9,175 nt of DNA from the NCBI GenBank assembly GCA_945283395.1, contig CALYQH010000033.1:1-9175 (forward strand), given 5' to 3'. The position numbers and the translations under genes were made by a program. This document shows, one piece after another, positions 1-8,191 of the stretch; position 1 is the stretch's first letter; each line of letters begins with the position of its first letter. The notes below the pieces were generated by a model. It was not told where the DNA came from, did not search any database, and saw only the letters and a program-made list of their open reading frames with translations. Source of the DNA: an uncultured Ventosimonas sp. (GTDB lineage: Bacteria > Pseudomonadota > Gammaproteobacteria > Pseudomonadales > Pseudomonadaceae).

Positions 1-1680
1 ATTAGTATAATTTAACCCTATGTAATAGGTTCTTAAATATTCAGCGGTCATTCCTACACTTAGCGCTTTTCTATCTTTAATAAACACCGCTTCATTACTT
101 GGCGAATAGCCTTGCATATCCTGTAACCAAATTATAGTTGGCTTTAAGGTTAAACGGGGAACCCATATATTTCTATATTGCCATTCACTTGCTATTCTAT
201 AACCCCAAGCGAAACGAGTAGTAAAACCGTCTTTTTCACAATAACGACTAGCTATATAACAAGCTGAACTATTACCAAAAACCGCATCTTGCCCATAAAG
301 TGTATCGCTATTTAAGCCAGCCACGTAGATCATACCTAGTGAGCTAGTCAAGGTGAATTGATTGGCTCCCATTACTTCATTAGCCGTTTTAGTTAGGCTG
401 GTTTGAAATTGACTAATTGGCTTTCTATCATATCCTTTCACTTTTTGTTGATTTATTAGCGGGTTATTGATAGCTATCGTACGATTAAACAATTGTACTG
501 TATTAATCTGAATAGGCATATTAGGACGATAACTAAACTCGCCTCGCCAAATAAGATCAGCAGCCAAGTCTTTGTTAAAGCTTATGCCATAAAGACGAAT
601 ATGTTCAGGATAGTCAATATAGTAGCTAGAACGACCTGCTAACCAAATGGGAGCTAAGCTGCCTAAGCTATGAGCTTTATTAATAGCGGTTTGGTTAGCT
701 GTACGTCCATTTACAAAACCGCTACGGCTATGATAATTGATAAAGTAAATACCTATATCTGTTTCAATAGGAGTGAAGTAATAATGCGCAGCTAAGCCAA
801 ATTGACCGGTGCGGCTAGCTCTATGATCCCTCTCTCTAGCCACTAATACGCCCTCCTGATTGATAGCTAAGCCTGCTAGGGAGGCCAATTCCGTCTTAGA
901 AAGTTGCTTAGTTCCTTGTAAAGTATGCAAATACTTATTACAACCATGGGTAGTGTAATCATTATCAGCCCAAAAAGTTCCGCAATTACCATTAATAGCT
1001 GGTCGCCAAGCTAACTGATAAAAAAATTCACCCGATAAATTATCGCTAATTTGTTGAGAGAGATAGAGAAGTGAGACTGGTGTGCGTTCTACTCTAGTAT
1101 CCATATCTGGCCGCCAGCCCTCTCTCTTATCAACAGGATTAATGACATTAATACCGCCATCAATATAACGCTCTTCTCCCCAGTTAAGGAGTTGTTGGCC
1201 AAGCTTAATAGTCCCCTGTTTAGTTACTAGTTGATAATGATGATATACAAAAGCTTGTTGCCATTCTGCACCGCTTGATCTATCGCTAATATAACGGGCT
1301 TTATCACTTATCTTACTAAAAGCGGCTGTTTGATCTTTAGTGACAAAGTCATACCAATATTGACCGCTTATTACTAAACCAGAATTAAAATATTTAAGAT
1401 GAAGGCTATGTTTACCTTTTACCAAGCGCGAAAAACTATCAGTTTTTTTAAAATTTAAGCGGCTATTATCAGAAGAAGTAGCAAACCCTCTACCTGCATT
1501 GTTATAGCCTATAAAATGATGATTTGGTTTTGCTAAAGACCAATTATTTTTAATGGATAATTTAGTCTCAAACTCCCCCTCGAAAGGGCCAATACTAAAA
1601 GGTAAAGCAAGACAAGTTAAACTAACAAAGAAGAGAATAACAAGGAAAAAAATAATAGCTAATTGATGATAACGAAACAA
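1..1680 (-). CDS. DUF1302 family outer-membrane protein, 3' end beyond the left edge
   Basis: An open frame of 560 codons without a stop reaches the left edge. It matches the DUF1302 family known mainly from Pseudomonas and relatives, whose members are predicted outer-membrane beta-barrels of unknown function. Visible hallmarks are the N-terminal region with YNNAGRG (about 59-65), the LGQQLLNWGEE segment (160-170), GGINVINPVD (175-184), a Cys pair at 233 and 247 in the NCGTFW...GC region, and near the end RKALSVGM (537-544). The family usually ends soon after this last motif, so I infer that only about 25-30 residues are missing. Start: no ATG occurs in the first 190 codons; TTG at 1680 is the only usable start after an in-frame TGA at 1696-1698, with GAGGGGA about 10 bases upstream. 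It gives a signal peptide with a long hydrophobic core (8-25) and likely cleavage after CLA (residue 25). Alternating polar and aromatic residues fit a barrel. Its substrate is unknown. Confidence 0.88.
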   Translation of the reverse strand, partial: MFRYHQLAIIFFLVILFFVSLTCLALPFSIGPFEGEFETKLSIKNNWSLAKPNHHFIGYNNAGRGFATSSDNSRLNFKKTDSFSRLVKGKHSLHLKYFNSGLVISGQYWYDFVTKDQTAAFSKISDKARYISDRSSGAEWQQAFVYHHYQLVTKQGTIKLGQQLLNWGEERYIDGGINVINPVDKREGWRPDMDTRVERTPVSLLYLSQQISDNLSGEFFYQLAWRPAINGNCGTFWADNDYTTHGCNKYLHTLQGTKQLSKTELASLAGLAINQEGVLVARERDHRASRTGQFGLAAHYYFTPIETDIGIYFINYHSRSGFVNGRTANQTAINKAHSLGSLAPIWLAGRSSYYIDYPEHIRLYGISFNKDLAADLIWRGEFSYRPNMPIQINTVQLFNRTIAINNPLINQQKVKGYDRKPISQFQTSLTKTANEVMGANQFTLTSSLGMIYVAGLNSDTLYGQDAVFGNSSACYIASRYCEKDGFTTRFAWGYRIASEWQYRNIWVPRLTLKPTIIWLQDMQGYSPSNEAVFIKDRKALSVGMTAEYLRTYYIGLNYTN

Positions 1681-1702
1681 TGCTACGGGTTCCCCTCAGA
1701 AT

Positions 1703-1734
1703 CCCCCTAATAGGCTAGGCTTGCAATTAGGGGG
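1703..1734 (-). repeat. 9-bp G/C-capped inverted repeat between fabI and the DUF1302 gene
   Basis: Arms 1703-1711 (CCCCCTAAT) and 1726-1734 (ATTAGGGGG) are perfectly complementary around a 14-base loop. The repeat starts 8 bases past the fabI stop in transcription direction and ends 22 bases before the DUF1302 start. No T-run follows on either strand, so it is not a canonical intrinsic terminator. It could be an inefficient or Rho-assisted terminator, an mRNA 3'-end stabiliser for the yej-fabI transcript, or a leader structure of the DUF1302 gene. The pairing is seen directly; the role is open. Confidence 0.55.
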
Positions 1735-1742
1735 TTAACTTG

Positions 1743-2537
1743 TTATTCCTCTAAAGACCCCATAGCAGTGGTATTAAAACCACCATCTACATAGAGTATT
1801 TCCCCAGAAATACCAGACGCTAAGTCAGAACATAAGAAAGCAGCAGCGTTACCAACCTCTTCAATAGTAACATTACGGCGTAGAGGAGTTTGCCGCTCAT
1901 TAGCCGCTAACATCTTGCGAAAACTCTTAATACCAGAAGCAGCTAAGGTGCGAATAGGGCCTGCTGAAATAGCATTAACTCTAGTCCCTTCTGGACCTAA
2001 ACTACCAGCTAAATAACGTACTCCTGCTTCAAGACTAGCTTTAGCCATACCCATTACATTGTAATTAGGCATAGTTCGCTCGGCACCTAAATAAGATAAG
2101 GTCAGCAATGAACCATTACGTTTTTCCATCATTTTACGGCCTGCTTTAGCCAATGCAACAAAGCTATAAGAGCTTATATCATGAGCAATTTTAAAGCCTT
2201 CACGGGTAGTAACTGAGGTAAAATCTCCATCCAATTGATCGCCAGGGGCAAAACCAACCGCATGTACTATGCCATCTAAACCATCCCATTTTTTACTAAG
2301 CTCAATGAACACTTGAGCTATTTGTTCATCACTTGCTACATCACAAGGGAAGCAAAGCGCTTTACTTGATCCCCAATTTTCAGCAAATTCTTCAACACGA
2401 CCCTTAAGTTTGTCATTTTGATAGGTAAAAGCAAGTTCAGCACCTTCACGGTACATAGCAGCTGCAATTCCAGAAGCTATTGATAATTTACTGGCAACAC
2501 CTACTATTAATATGCGCTTACCTTTTAAAAAACCCAT
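1743..2537 (-). CDS. fabI: Enoyl-[acyl-carrier-protein] reductase (NADH), FabI
   Basis: FabI reduces the trans-2 double bond of enoyl-ACP with NADH, the last step of each cytosolic type II fatty-acid elongation cycle, and is the triclosan target. The 264 residues are close to the 262 of E. coli FabI, and similarity runs over the full length. The variant Rossmann nucleotide-binding segment is at 12-22 ([11 protein letters not shown]), CDVASD at 65-70, and [11 protein letters not shown] at 95-105. The active site in SYLGAER...[14 protein letters not shown] has Tyr149, Tyr159 and Lys166, spaced as in E. coli Tyr146, Tyr156 and Lys163. [13 protein letters not shown] (192-204) is the substrate-loop region. 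No key residue is missing. The ATG lies 3 bases after the yejF stop, and its ribosome site (GAGGAA, 7 bases upstream) is inside the 3' end of yejF, so the gene is an operon member. A yej-fabI junction is also, from memory, the Pseudomonas arrangement. Confidence 0.97.
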   Translation of the reverse strand: MGFLKGKRILIVGVASKLSIASGIAAAMYREGAELAFTYQNDKLKGRVEEFAENWGSSKALCFPCDVASDEQIAQVFIELSKKWDGLDGIVHAVGFAPGDQLDGDFTSVTTREGFKIAHDISSYSFVALAKAGRKMMEKRNGSLLTLSYLGAERTMPNYNVMGMAKASLEAGVRYLAGSLGPEGTRVNAISAGPIRTLAASGIKSFRKMLAANERQTPLRRNVTIEEVGNAAAFLCSDLASGISGEILYVDGGFNTTAMGSLEE

Positions 2538-2540
2538 AAT

Positions 2541-4169
2541 TTATTCCTCATTTGGAGCTGTTTGATGATCATTAAGAGGTGCTAAAAAAGCAGCCTCTAA
2601 TAGTTGTTTAGTATAGGGATGTTGCGGAGAGGAAAAGAGCTGTTCAGCTAACCCTTTTTCTACCACATGCCCAGCTTTAATCACCATCAATTGATGGCTA
2701 AGCGCTTTAATTACAGCCAGATCATGGCTGATGAACAAATAGGCGATATTATACTTCTCTTGCAATTTTCGAAGAAGTTCTATCACTTGTTTTTGGACTG
2801 TTCTATCCAATGCTGAGGTAGGTTCATCTAATAAGATAAGAGAAGGTTTGAGCACTAAAGCTCTTGCAATAGCAATACGTTGCCGCTGCCCACCAGAAAA
2901 TTCATGGGGGTAGCGATGCATAGAATCAGCCTCAAGACCTACCTCATTTAGGACATTAATGATAGCAGTTTCTTGTTGCTCTCGCGAACCTATCTTATGA
3001 ATTTTTAATCCTTCGCCTATTATTTGCCCTATTGACATACGAGGACTAAGACTACCATATGGGTCTTGGAAAACAACTTGCATTTGGCGACGAACAGCAC
3101 GCATTTGTGCTTGACTGTAGTTTGCTATATTAAGACCCTGAAAATTAATACGCCCATGGCATTTAATCAATTTTAAAATAGCTAAGCCAAGGGTAGACTT
3201 ACCTGAACCACTTTCGCCAACAATACCTAAGGTTTCGCCTTGTCTTATCGTAAGGTCAATCCCATCTACCGCACGAAAATAATCTTGCTGCCTATGCAAA
3301 AGTTTTTTAGGTAAAGGAAACCATACCTTAATATCTTCCACTCTTAATAACTCTGCGCCAAGTTCTTTACCTGAAGGAGTACCACTAGGTTCAGCGGCTA
3401 GTAACTGACGGGTATATGGATGTTGTGGGCATTTAAATAATTCTTCACAACTGGCTTGCTCAACTATCTTGCCCTGCTGCATAACGCAGATACCATGGGC
3501 TATACGCTTCACTATATTAAGATCATGGCTAATAATTAGCAAAGACATACCTAACCGTGCTTGAAGATCTTTTAATAGCTCTAAAATTTTTAGTTGTACA
3601 GTTACATCTAGCGCTGTAGTGGGTTCATCGGCAATCAACAGCTCTGGCTCACAGGCTAATGCCATAGCAATCATAACTCTTTGCCTTTGCCCGCCAGAAA
3701 GTTGATGCGGATAACTAAGTAGTTTGGTTGGTGGTTTATCAATACCTACTAGCTCAAGCAGCTCTAAAATACGCTGTTGTAATGCTTTACCCCGTAGCCC
3801 TTTATGAAGTTGTAAAACTTCACCTATTTGTTTACTGACCGTATGTAAAGGATTCAAGGAAGTCATAGGCTCTTGAAAAACCATAGCTATTCTATTCCCT
3901 CTAATAGCCCTGAGTTTTCTTGGCGATAGAGTAAGTAAATCTTGTCCTTGATAGATAATTGAACCAGTAGGATTGCAAGCCATAGGATAAGGTAACAACC
4001 GTAAAATCGAAAGCGCTGTAATAGATTTACCCGAACCACTTTCACCTACTAAAGCTAAGGTTTGTGCTGGCTTGATAGCAAAAGTTACTTGATCTACTAC
4101 CCGTTTTTCATTATTGCCTTCCTTGAAGGCTACCGAGAGGTCACGGATTGCTAGAAGATTCTCTGTCAT
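2541..4169 (-). CDS. yejF: Oligopeptide ABC transporter ATPase with two nucleotide-binding domains, YejF
   Basis: YejF is the cytoplasmic ATPase of the YejABEF importer and carries two ABC domains in one chain, as in E. coli. Numbered from the ATG at 4169, domain 1 has Walker A GESGSGKS (42-49), FQEPMTSLNP (98-107), signature LSGGQ (157-161), Walker B LLIADEP (177-183) and switch-region SHD (214-216). Domain 2 has GESGSGKS (318-325), FSGGQ (424-428), LILLDEP (444-450) and ISHD near 480. Each domain is followed by the HPYT oligopeptide-transporter tail motif (about 250-253 and 517-520). Both sites look catalytically intact. Start choice: an in-frame TTG at 4178 overlaps the yejE stop, but the ATG at 4169, 5 bases after that stop, gives MTENLLAIRDLSV, which aligns with E. 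coli MTQTLLAIENLSV. Neither start has a clear Shine-Dalgarno sequence, so translational coupling to yejE is likely. Confidence 0.95.
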   Translation of the reverse strand: MTENLLAIRDLSVAFKEGNNEKRVVDQVTFAIKPAQTLALVGESGSGKSITALSILRLLPYPMACNPTGSIIYQGQDLLTLSPRKLRAIRGNRIAMVFQEPMTSLNPLHTVSKQIGEVLQLHKGLRGKALQQRILELLELVGIDKPPTKLLSYPHQLSGGQRQRVMIAMALACEPELLIADEPTTALDVTVQLKILELLKDLQARLGMSLLIISHDLNIVKRIAHGICVMQQGKIVEQASCEELFKCPQHPYTRQLLAAEPSGTPSGKELGAELLRVEDIKVWFPLPKKLLHRQQDYFRAVDGIDLTIRQGETLGIVGESGSGKSTLGLAILKLIKCHGRINFQGLNIANYSQAQMRAVRRQMQVVFQDPYGSLSPRMSIGQIIGEGLKIHKIGSREQQETAIINVLNEVGLEADSMHRYPHEFSGGQRQRIAIARALVLKPSLILLDEPTSALDRTVQKQVIELLRKLQEKYNIAYLFISHDLAVIKALSHQLMVIKAGHVVEKGLAEQLFSSPQHPYTKQLLEAAFLAPLNDHQTAPNEE

Positions 4170-4174
4170 AATAG

Positions 4175-5212
4175 TCAACGTCTAGGATCAAATGCATCAC
4201 GAGCCGCCTCACCAATGAATACCAGTAATGACAACATGATAGCTAACACAGAAAAAGCACTAATACCAAGCCAAGGCGCTTGTAAATTTTCTTTACCCTG
4301 TTTAACAAGCTCTCCTAAAGAAGCCGCCCCAGGAGGTAGGCCAAACCCTAAAAAATCTAAAGAGGTCAACGTCCCTATAGCACCAGTGAGTAGAAAAGGT
4401 AAAAAGGTCATGGTAGATACCATGGCATTAGGTAAAATATGTTTAAACATTATAGCTGAATTTCTCATACCTAACGCCCTTGCCGCTCTAACATATTCAA
4501 AATTTCGGCCTCGTAAAAATTCAGCTCTTACCACATCAACCAACGCCATCCATGAAAAAAGTAACATAATACCTAATAACCACCAAAAATTAGGTTGTAC
4601 AAAGCTAGCCAAGATAATCAACATATAAAGCATGGGTAAACCAGACCAGACCTCAATAAAGCGCTGCCCTGCTAAATCTATCCAACCACCATAAAAACCT
4701 TGTAATGCCCCCACTACAATGCCTAATACTGAGCTAATAAGGGTTAAGCTAAAAGCAAATAAGATAGATACTCTAAAACCATAGATAATACGAGCTAATA
4801 CATCTCTTCCCTGATCATCAGTTCCTAGCCAATTTTGCAGCGAAGGAGGTGAAGGGACTGGCTCTGTTAGATCATAATTAATACTTTGATAATTAAAGCG
4901 AATCAGCGGCCAAATCATCCAACCCCCTTTTTCATTAATAACATTTTGAATATAGGGCCCTTTATAATTAGCCTCTAACGGGAGTGGTTGTTGGTTGCTG
5001 AATACGTCTTCGTTATAACGTACAAATACAGGGAAATACCATTGGTTATCGTAACGTAGCACTAAGGGTTTATCATTAGCAATAATTTCAGTGCCTAAAC
5101 TGATAATAAAAAGGGTAATGAAGATCCACAAACAATACCAACCCCTTTTATTCGCCTTAAAGCGCGCAAAGCGACGTTGATTGAGTGGGGAAAGCTGTAG
5201 CATTAATCCCAT
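4175..5212 (-). CDS. yejE: Oligopeptide ABC transporter permease, YejE
   Basis: YejE is one of two inner-membrane permeases of the YejABEF peptide importer. The 345 residues align end to end with E. coli YejE: N-terminal LSPLNQRRFARFKANKRG (7-24), a first membrane segment (about 25-45) followed by TEIIANDKPLVLRYDNQWYF, then a periplasmic region ending in SPPSLQNWLGTDDQGRDVLAR (121-141). The permease core has four to five hydrophobic spans from about 147 onward. The EAA loop that contacts the ATPase is AARALGMRNSAIMFKHILPN (243-262), followed by LTSLDFLGFGLP (282-293) and C-terminal GEAARDAFDP. The ATG at 5212 is 3 bases after the yejB stop, with AGGGAG 9 bases upstream. A second ATG at codon 4 would sit too close to any alternative site. 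A 414-base frame on the opposite strand (4215-4628) is a shadow of this gene. Confidence 0.96.
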   Translation of the reverse strand: MGLMLQLSPLNQRRFARFKANKRGWYCLWIFITLFIISLGTEIIANDKPLVLRYDNQWYFPVFVRYNEDVFSNQQPLPLEANYKGPYIQNVINEKGGWMIWPLIRFNYQSINYDLTEPVPSPPSLQNWLGTDDQGRDVLARIIYGFRVSILFAFSLTLISSVLGIVVGALQGFYGGWIDLAGQRFIEVWSGLPMLYMLIILASFVQPNFWWLLGIMLLFSWMALVDVVRAEFLRGRNFEYVRAARALGMRNSAIMFKHILPNAMVSTMTFLPFLLTGAIGTLTSLDFLGFGLPPGAASLGELVKQGKENLQAPWLGISAFSVLAIMLSLLVFIGEAARDAFDPRR

Positions 5213-5215
5213 AGA

Positions 5216-6298
5216 TCAACGCTCCCTATTAGCAAAGTCAATACGAGGATCAACCAAATGATAACAAAAATCACCTACTAATTTCATCACTAACCCTATT
5301 AAGGTAAAAATGAAGAGCGAACCAAATACCACGGGATAATCTCTGCTGATAGCAGACTCATAACCAAGTAGCCCTAAACCATCTAATGAAAAAATAACTT
5401 CAATAAGGAACGAACCTGTAAAAAAAAGCCCTGTAAAAGCAGCAGGAAAACCAGCAATAACGATAAGCATTGCATTCCTTAATACATGTCCATAAAGTAC
5501 TTGCCTTTCAGATAGCCCTTTAGCCCTTGCAGTTATGACATATTGTTTACCTATTTCATCTAAAAAACTATTTTTTGTCAAAAAAGTTAAAGTAGCAAAG
5601 TTTCCAATAACCAATGCCGTAATAGGCAATGCCAAATGCCAAAAATAATCTTTGATTTTACCCCATGCAGTTAGTAGATTAAAATTATTAGAAGTGAGCC
5701 CTTTTAAGGGGAACCAATCAAAATAACTACCGCCAGCAAAGACGATTATTAACATAATAGCAAATAAGAAAGCAGGAATAGCATAACCTATGATAATGGC
5801 GGTACTAGTCCACATATCAAATTTACTGCCATGATGAACTGCTTTAGCTATACCTAACGGAATGGAAACCAGATACATAATAAGGGTACTCCATAAACCT
5901 AGCGATATAGATACTGGCATTTTCTCTAAAATGAGATCTGTCACCTTAGCATCTCTATAGAAGCTTTGGCCCAAATCAAAAGTAAGATAATTTTTAATCA
6001 TTATTAAAAAACGTTCTGTTGCTGGTTTATCAAAGCCATACATCTTTTCAATTTCTTTAATAAGTTCAGGATCAAGACCTTGTGCCCCTCTATATCCATT
6101 AGCTGTCGCAACTTCTGCCCCACCCCCACTCACTCGCCCCGTTGCGCCACCAGTAGCTGCATCTAATCCTTGCAGGTGTGCAATGGTTTGTTCCACTGGC
6201 CCACCGGGTGCTGCTTGAATAATAATAAAATTAAGCAACAAAATACCAAATAAAGTAGGAATAATAAGAAATAATCGCCTTAAAATATAATCAGACAT
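5216..6298 (-). CDS. yejB: Oligopeptide ABC transporter permease, YejB
   Basis: YejB is the second inner-membrane permease of the importer and pairs with YejE. The 360 residues (E. coli YejB has about 364) begin with [20 protein letters not shown], the usual DppB/OppB-type N-terminal membrane anchor ending near residue 30 at [11 protein letters not shown] soluble Gly/Ala-rich stretch follows (about 44-74). [18 protein letters not shown] (75-92) and [10 protein letters not shown] (107-116) are classic family motifs. Membrane spans lie near 130-152, 163-190, 218-243, 276-305 and 322-342. The EAA loop is [20 protein letters not shown] (257-276), and the end [12 protein letters not shown] matches the family. 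ATG at 6298 directly follows the yejA TAA with no gap, and the ribosome site (TAGGAAAA, about 9 bases upstream) lies in the end of yejA. Confidence 0.96.
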   Translation of the reverse strand: MSDYILRRLFLIIPTLFGILLLNFIIIQAAPGGPVEQTIAHLQGLDAATGGATGRVSGGGAEVATANGYRGAQGLDPELIKEIEKMYGFDKPATERFLIMIKNYLTFDLGQSFYRDAKVTDLILEKMPVSISLGLWSTLIMYLVSIPLGIAKAVHHGSKFDMWTSTAIIIGYAIPAFLFAIMLIIVFAGGSYFDWFPLKGLTSNNFNLLTAWGKIKDYFWHLALPITALVIGNFATLTFLTKNSFLDEIGKQYVITARAKGLSERQVLYGHVLRNAMLIVIAGFPAAFTGLFFTGSFLIEVIFSLDGLGLLGYESAISRDYPVVFGSLFIFTLIGLVMKLVGDFCYHLVDPRIDFANRER

Positions 6299-8191
6299 TT
6301 ATTGTTTTCCTAACTGTTTGGAATCATCAGAACGTTGCATATCAGCTTTAACTGCTGGTGTTGCTATAGCTGTTGCTGCATCTTTAGTTTTTTCTGTAGC
6401 CAGCGACCACCAAGTAAAAAGCCCTATATCATACTGGGGAGCTATTGAAGGTTGACCAAATTTGTTCCAATAGGCAATTCGATATTTATCTGTATAATAA
6501 TTCCATACAAGGTAATAACCCCATTGTAATAATCTATCTAAAGCCCTAGCATGTAGCACTAAGCTCTCTCTAGTATCCGCTTTAATAAGTTGCTCTAGAA
6601 GAATATCTACCGCGGGATCTTTAATGCCTATAACATTCATACTACTAGGCTGATCCGCACTAGCCGAAGACCAGTAACTACGCTGTTCATTACCAGGAGA
6701 ATTACTTTGTGACCAAGCAAAAGATATCATGTCATAATCGCGACTGCGCAATCTATTAACAAACTGAGCCACATCAACTCGTCTCACTTCCATGTCGATT
6801 CCTATTTCTGCCAAATTAGCTCGAAAAGGCAAAATTACCCGCTCTAAATTAGCCTGCGCTAGTAAGAACTCAAACTTAAGTTGGTTACCCTCTTTATTAA
6901 CCATTTTACCATTTTTTATTGAGTAACCCGCCTCATGGAGAATTTGATAAGCTTTACGCTGCTGCTCTCTAATAATACCAGAACCATCTGAGGTAGGCGC
7001 AGTAAAGACTTTTTCAAAAACCTCAGGAGGAACCTTATCGCGCAAAGGCTCTAAAATAGCTAATTCTGCCTCCGTTGGTAACTCATTAGCCGCCATTTCA
7101 GAGTTCTCAAAATAACTGCTTAACCTTTTGTAACTGTTATAAAAGAGCTGTCTATTTGACCATTCAAAATCAAACAACAAGCTAATAGCTTGTCTTACTT
7201 TTTTATCATGAAAAACAGGTCGTCTAATATTAAAAATAAACCCTTGAATTGTCGCAATATTATGATTATCTAATTCTTTTTTAATAATTTTGCCTTCTTT
7301 TAAAGCAGGGCAATTATAACCTTTCGCCCAATCTTTAGCAGAATATTCTAAATTAAAATCAAACTGCCCTGCTTTAAAAGCTTCCAGCGCTACTGACATA
7401 TCTCTAAAATAATCAACTGTAATAATATCAAAATTATAAAACCCTGCTACTACTGGCAAATCTTTAGCCCACCAATTTTTAACACGTTCAAAACGGATAG
7501 AGGACCCTGCTTTAATTTGTGTTATCTGATAAGGGCCACTTCCTAACGGTATAGTTAAATTAGTAGCAGTAAATTTTTTACCTTGCCACCAGTGTTTAGG
7601 TAACACTGGCAGCTCTCCTACTATCATAGGCAATTCTCTGTTATTACTTTGCTTAAATGTAAAAAGTACTTGATGCTTGCCTTCAGCTATCACTTGCTTG
7701 ATATCCGCATAATACTGACGATAGAAAGGGCTACCTTGTTCTTTTAAGATATTAAAAGTAAATACCACATCTTCTGCAGTTATAGGGTGGCCATCATTAA
7801 ATTTGGCCTTTGGTCTTAAGTAAAAACGAACCCAACTAGCATCGGGGGCTTTTTCTATTTTTTCAGCAACGAGGCCATACACTGTATTAGGTTCATCAAG
7901 CGAGCGAATTGTTAAGGTATCATAGAGTAGGTTAAGATAACGAGCAGAATTACCTCTTTCTATAAAATCATTTAAACTATCATAGCTTCCAAAAGCTGAT
8001 AATTTAAGTATTCCACCTTTTGGTGCATGAGGGTTGGTATAAGCAAAGTGAGTAAAATGAGCAGGATATTTAGGTGGTTCATCATAAAGTGTAATAGCAT
8101 GTTGCGGCTTAGCTAACACGAGTCCAGCAACACAGCTTAAGGTAAAAGCTAGGATGATACGAGGTATGTTTTGTAGCGTTATATCCGTCAT
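6299..8191 (-). CDS. yejA: Periplasmic oligopeptide-binding protein of the Yej transporter, YejA
   Basis: This is the extracytoplasmic solute-binding protein (SBP_bac_5 family) that delivers peptides to YejB/YejE. Residues 1-27 form a signal peptide (Arg11, hydrophobic core 12-26, cleavage likely after VLA27); no lipobox is apparent, so a soluble periplasmic protein is expected. YejA hallmarks are HFAYTNPHAPKGG near 47-59, FGSYDSLNDF near 67-76, FNDGHPITAEDVVFTF near 131-146, IFNIRRPVFHDKKVRQA around 318-334, and GLFTWW ending at 595. Length is 630 residues; the last 35, after TWW, are a polar Ala/Lys/Asp-rich tail that I do not recall from E. coli YejA (about 604 residues). In characterised relatives the system takes up peptides and Trojan-horse antibiotics such as microcin C; in Pseudomonas, peptidyl-nucleoside antibiotics. 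A weak ribosome site (GAAGTGA) precedes ATG 8191. It is the first gene of the yejABEF-fabI unit. Confidence 0.95.
   Translation of the reverse strand: MTDITLQNIPRIILAFTLSCVAGLVLAKPQHAITLYDEPPKYPAHFTHFAYTNPHAPKGGILKLSAFGSYDSLNDFIERGNSARYLNLLYDTLTIRSLDEPNTVYGLVAEKIEKAPDASWVRFYLRPKAKFNDGHPITAEDVVFTFNILKEQGSPFYRQYYADIKQVIAEGKHQVLFTFKQSNNRELPMIVGELPVLPKHWWQGKKFTATNLTIPLGSGPYQITQIKAGSSIRFERVKNWWAKDLPVVAGFYNFDIITVDYFRDMSVALEAFKAGQFDFNLEYSAKDWAKGYNCPALKEGKIIKKELDNHNIATIQGFIFNIRRPVFHDKKVRQAISLLFDFEWSNRQLFYNSYKRLSSYFENSEMAANELPTEAELAILEPLRDKVPPEVFEKVFTAPTSDGSGIIREQQRKAYQILHEAGYSIKNGKMVNKEGNQLKFEFLLAQANLERVILPFRANLAEIGIDMEVRRVDVAQFVNRLRSRDYDMISFAWSQSNSPGNEQRSYWSSASADQPSSMNVIGIKDPAVDILLEQLIKADTRESLVLHARALDRLLQWGYYLVWNYYTDKYRIAYWNKFGQPSIAPQYDIGLFTWWSLATEKTKDAATAIATPAVKADMQRSDDSKQLGKQ

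Noticed and set aside
4170..4178. TTG at 4178 as the start of yejF
   Set aside because: The ATG three codons later aligns with the E. coli N-terminus, and the TTG has no better ribosome site.
4215..4628. 137-codon open frame on the plus strand
   Set aside because: It lies wholly inside yejE on the opposite strand, has no family features, and yejE is an unambiguous full-length match, so it is a shadow frame.
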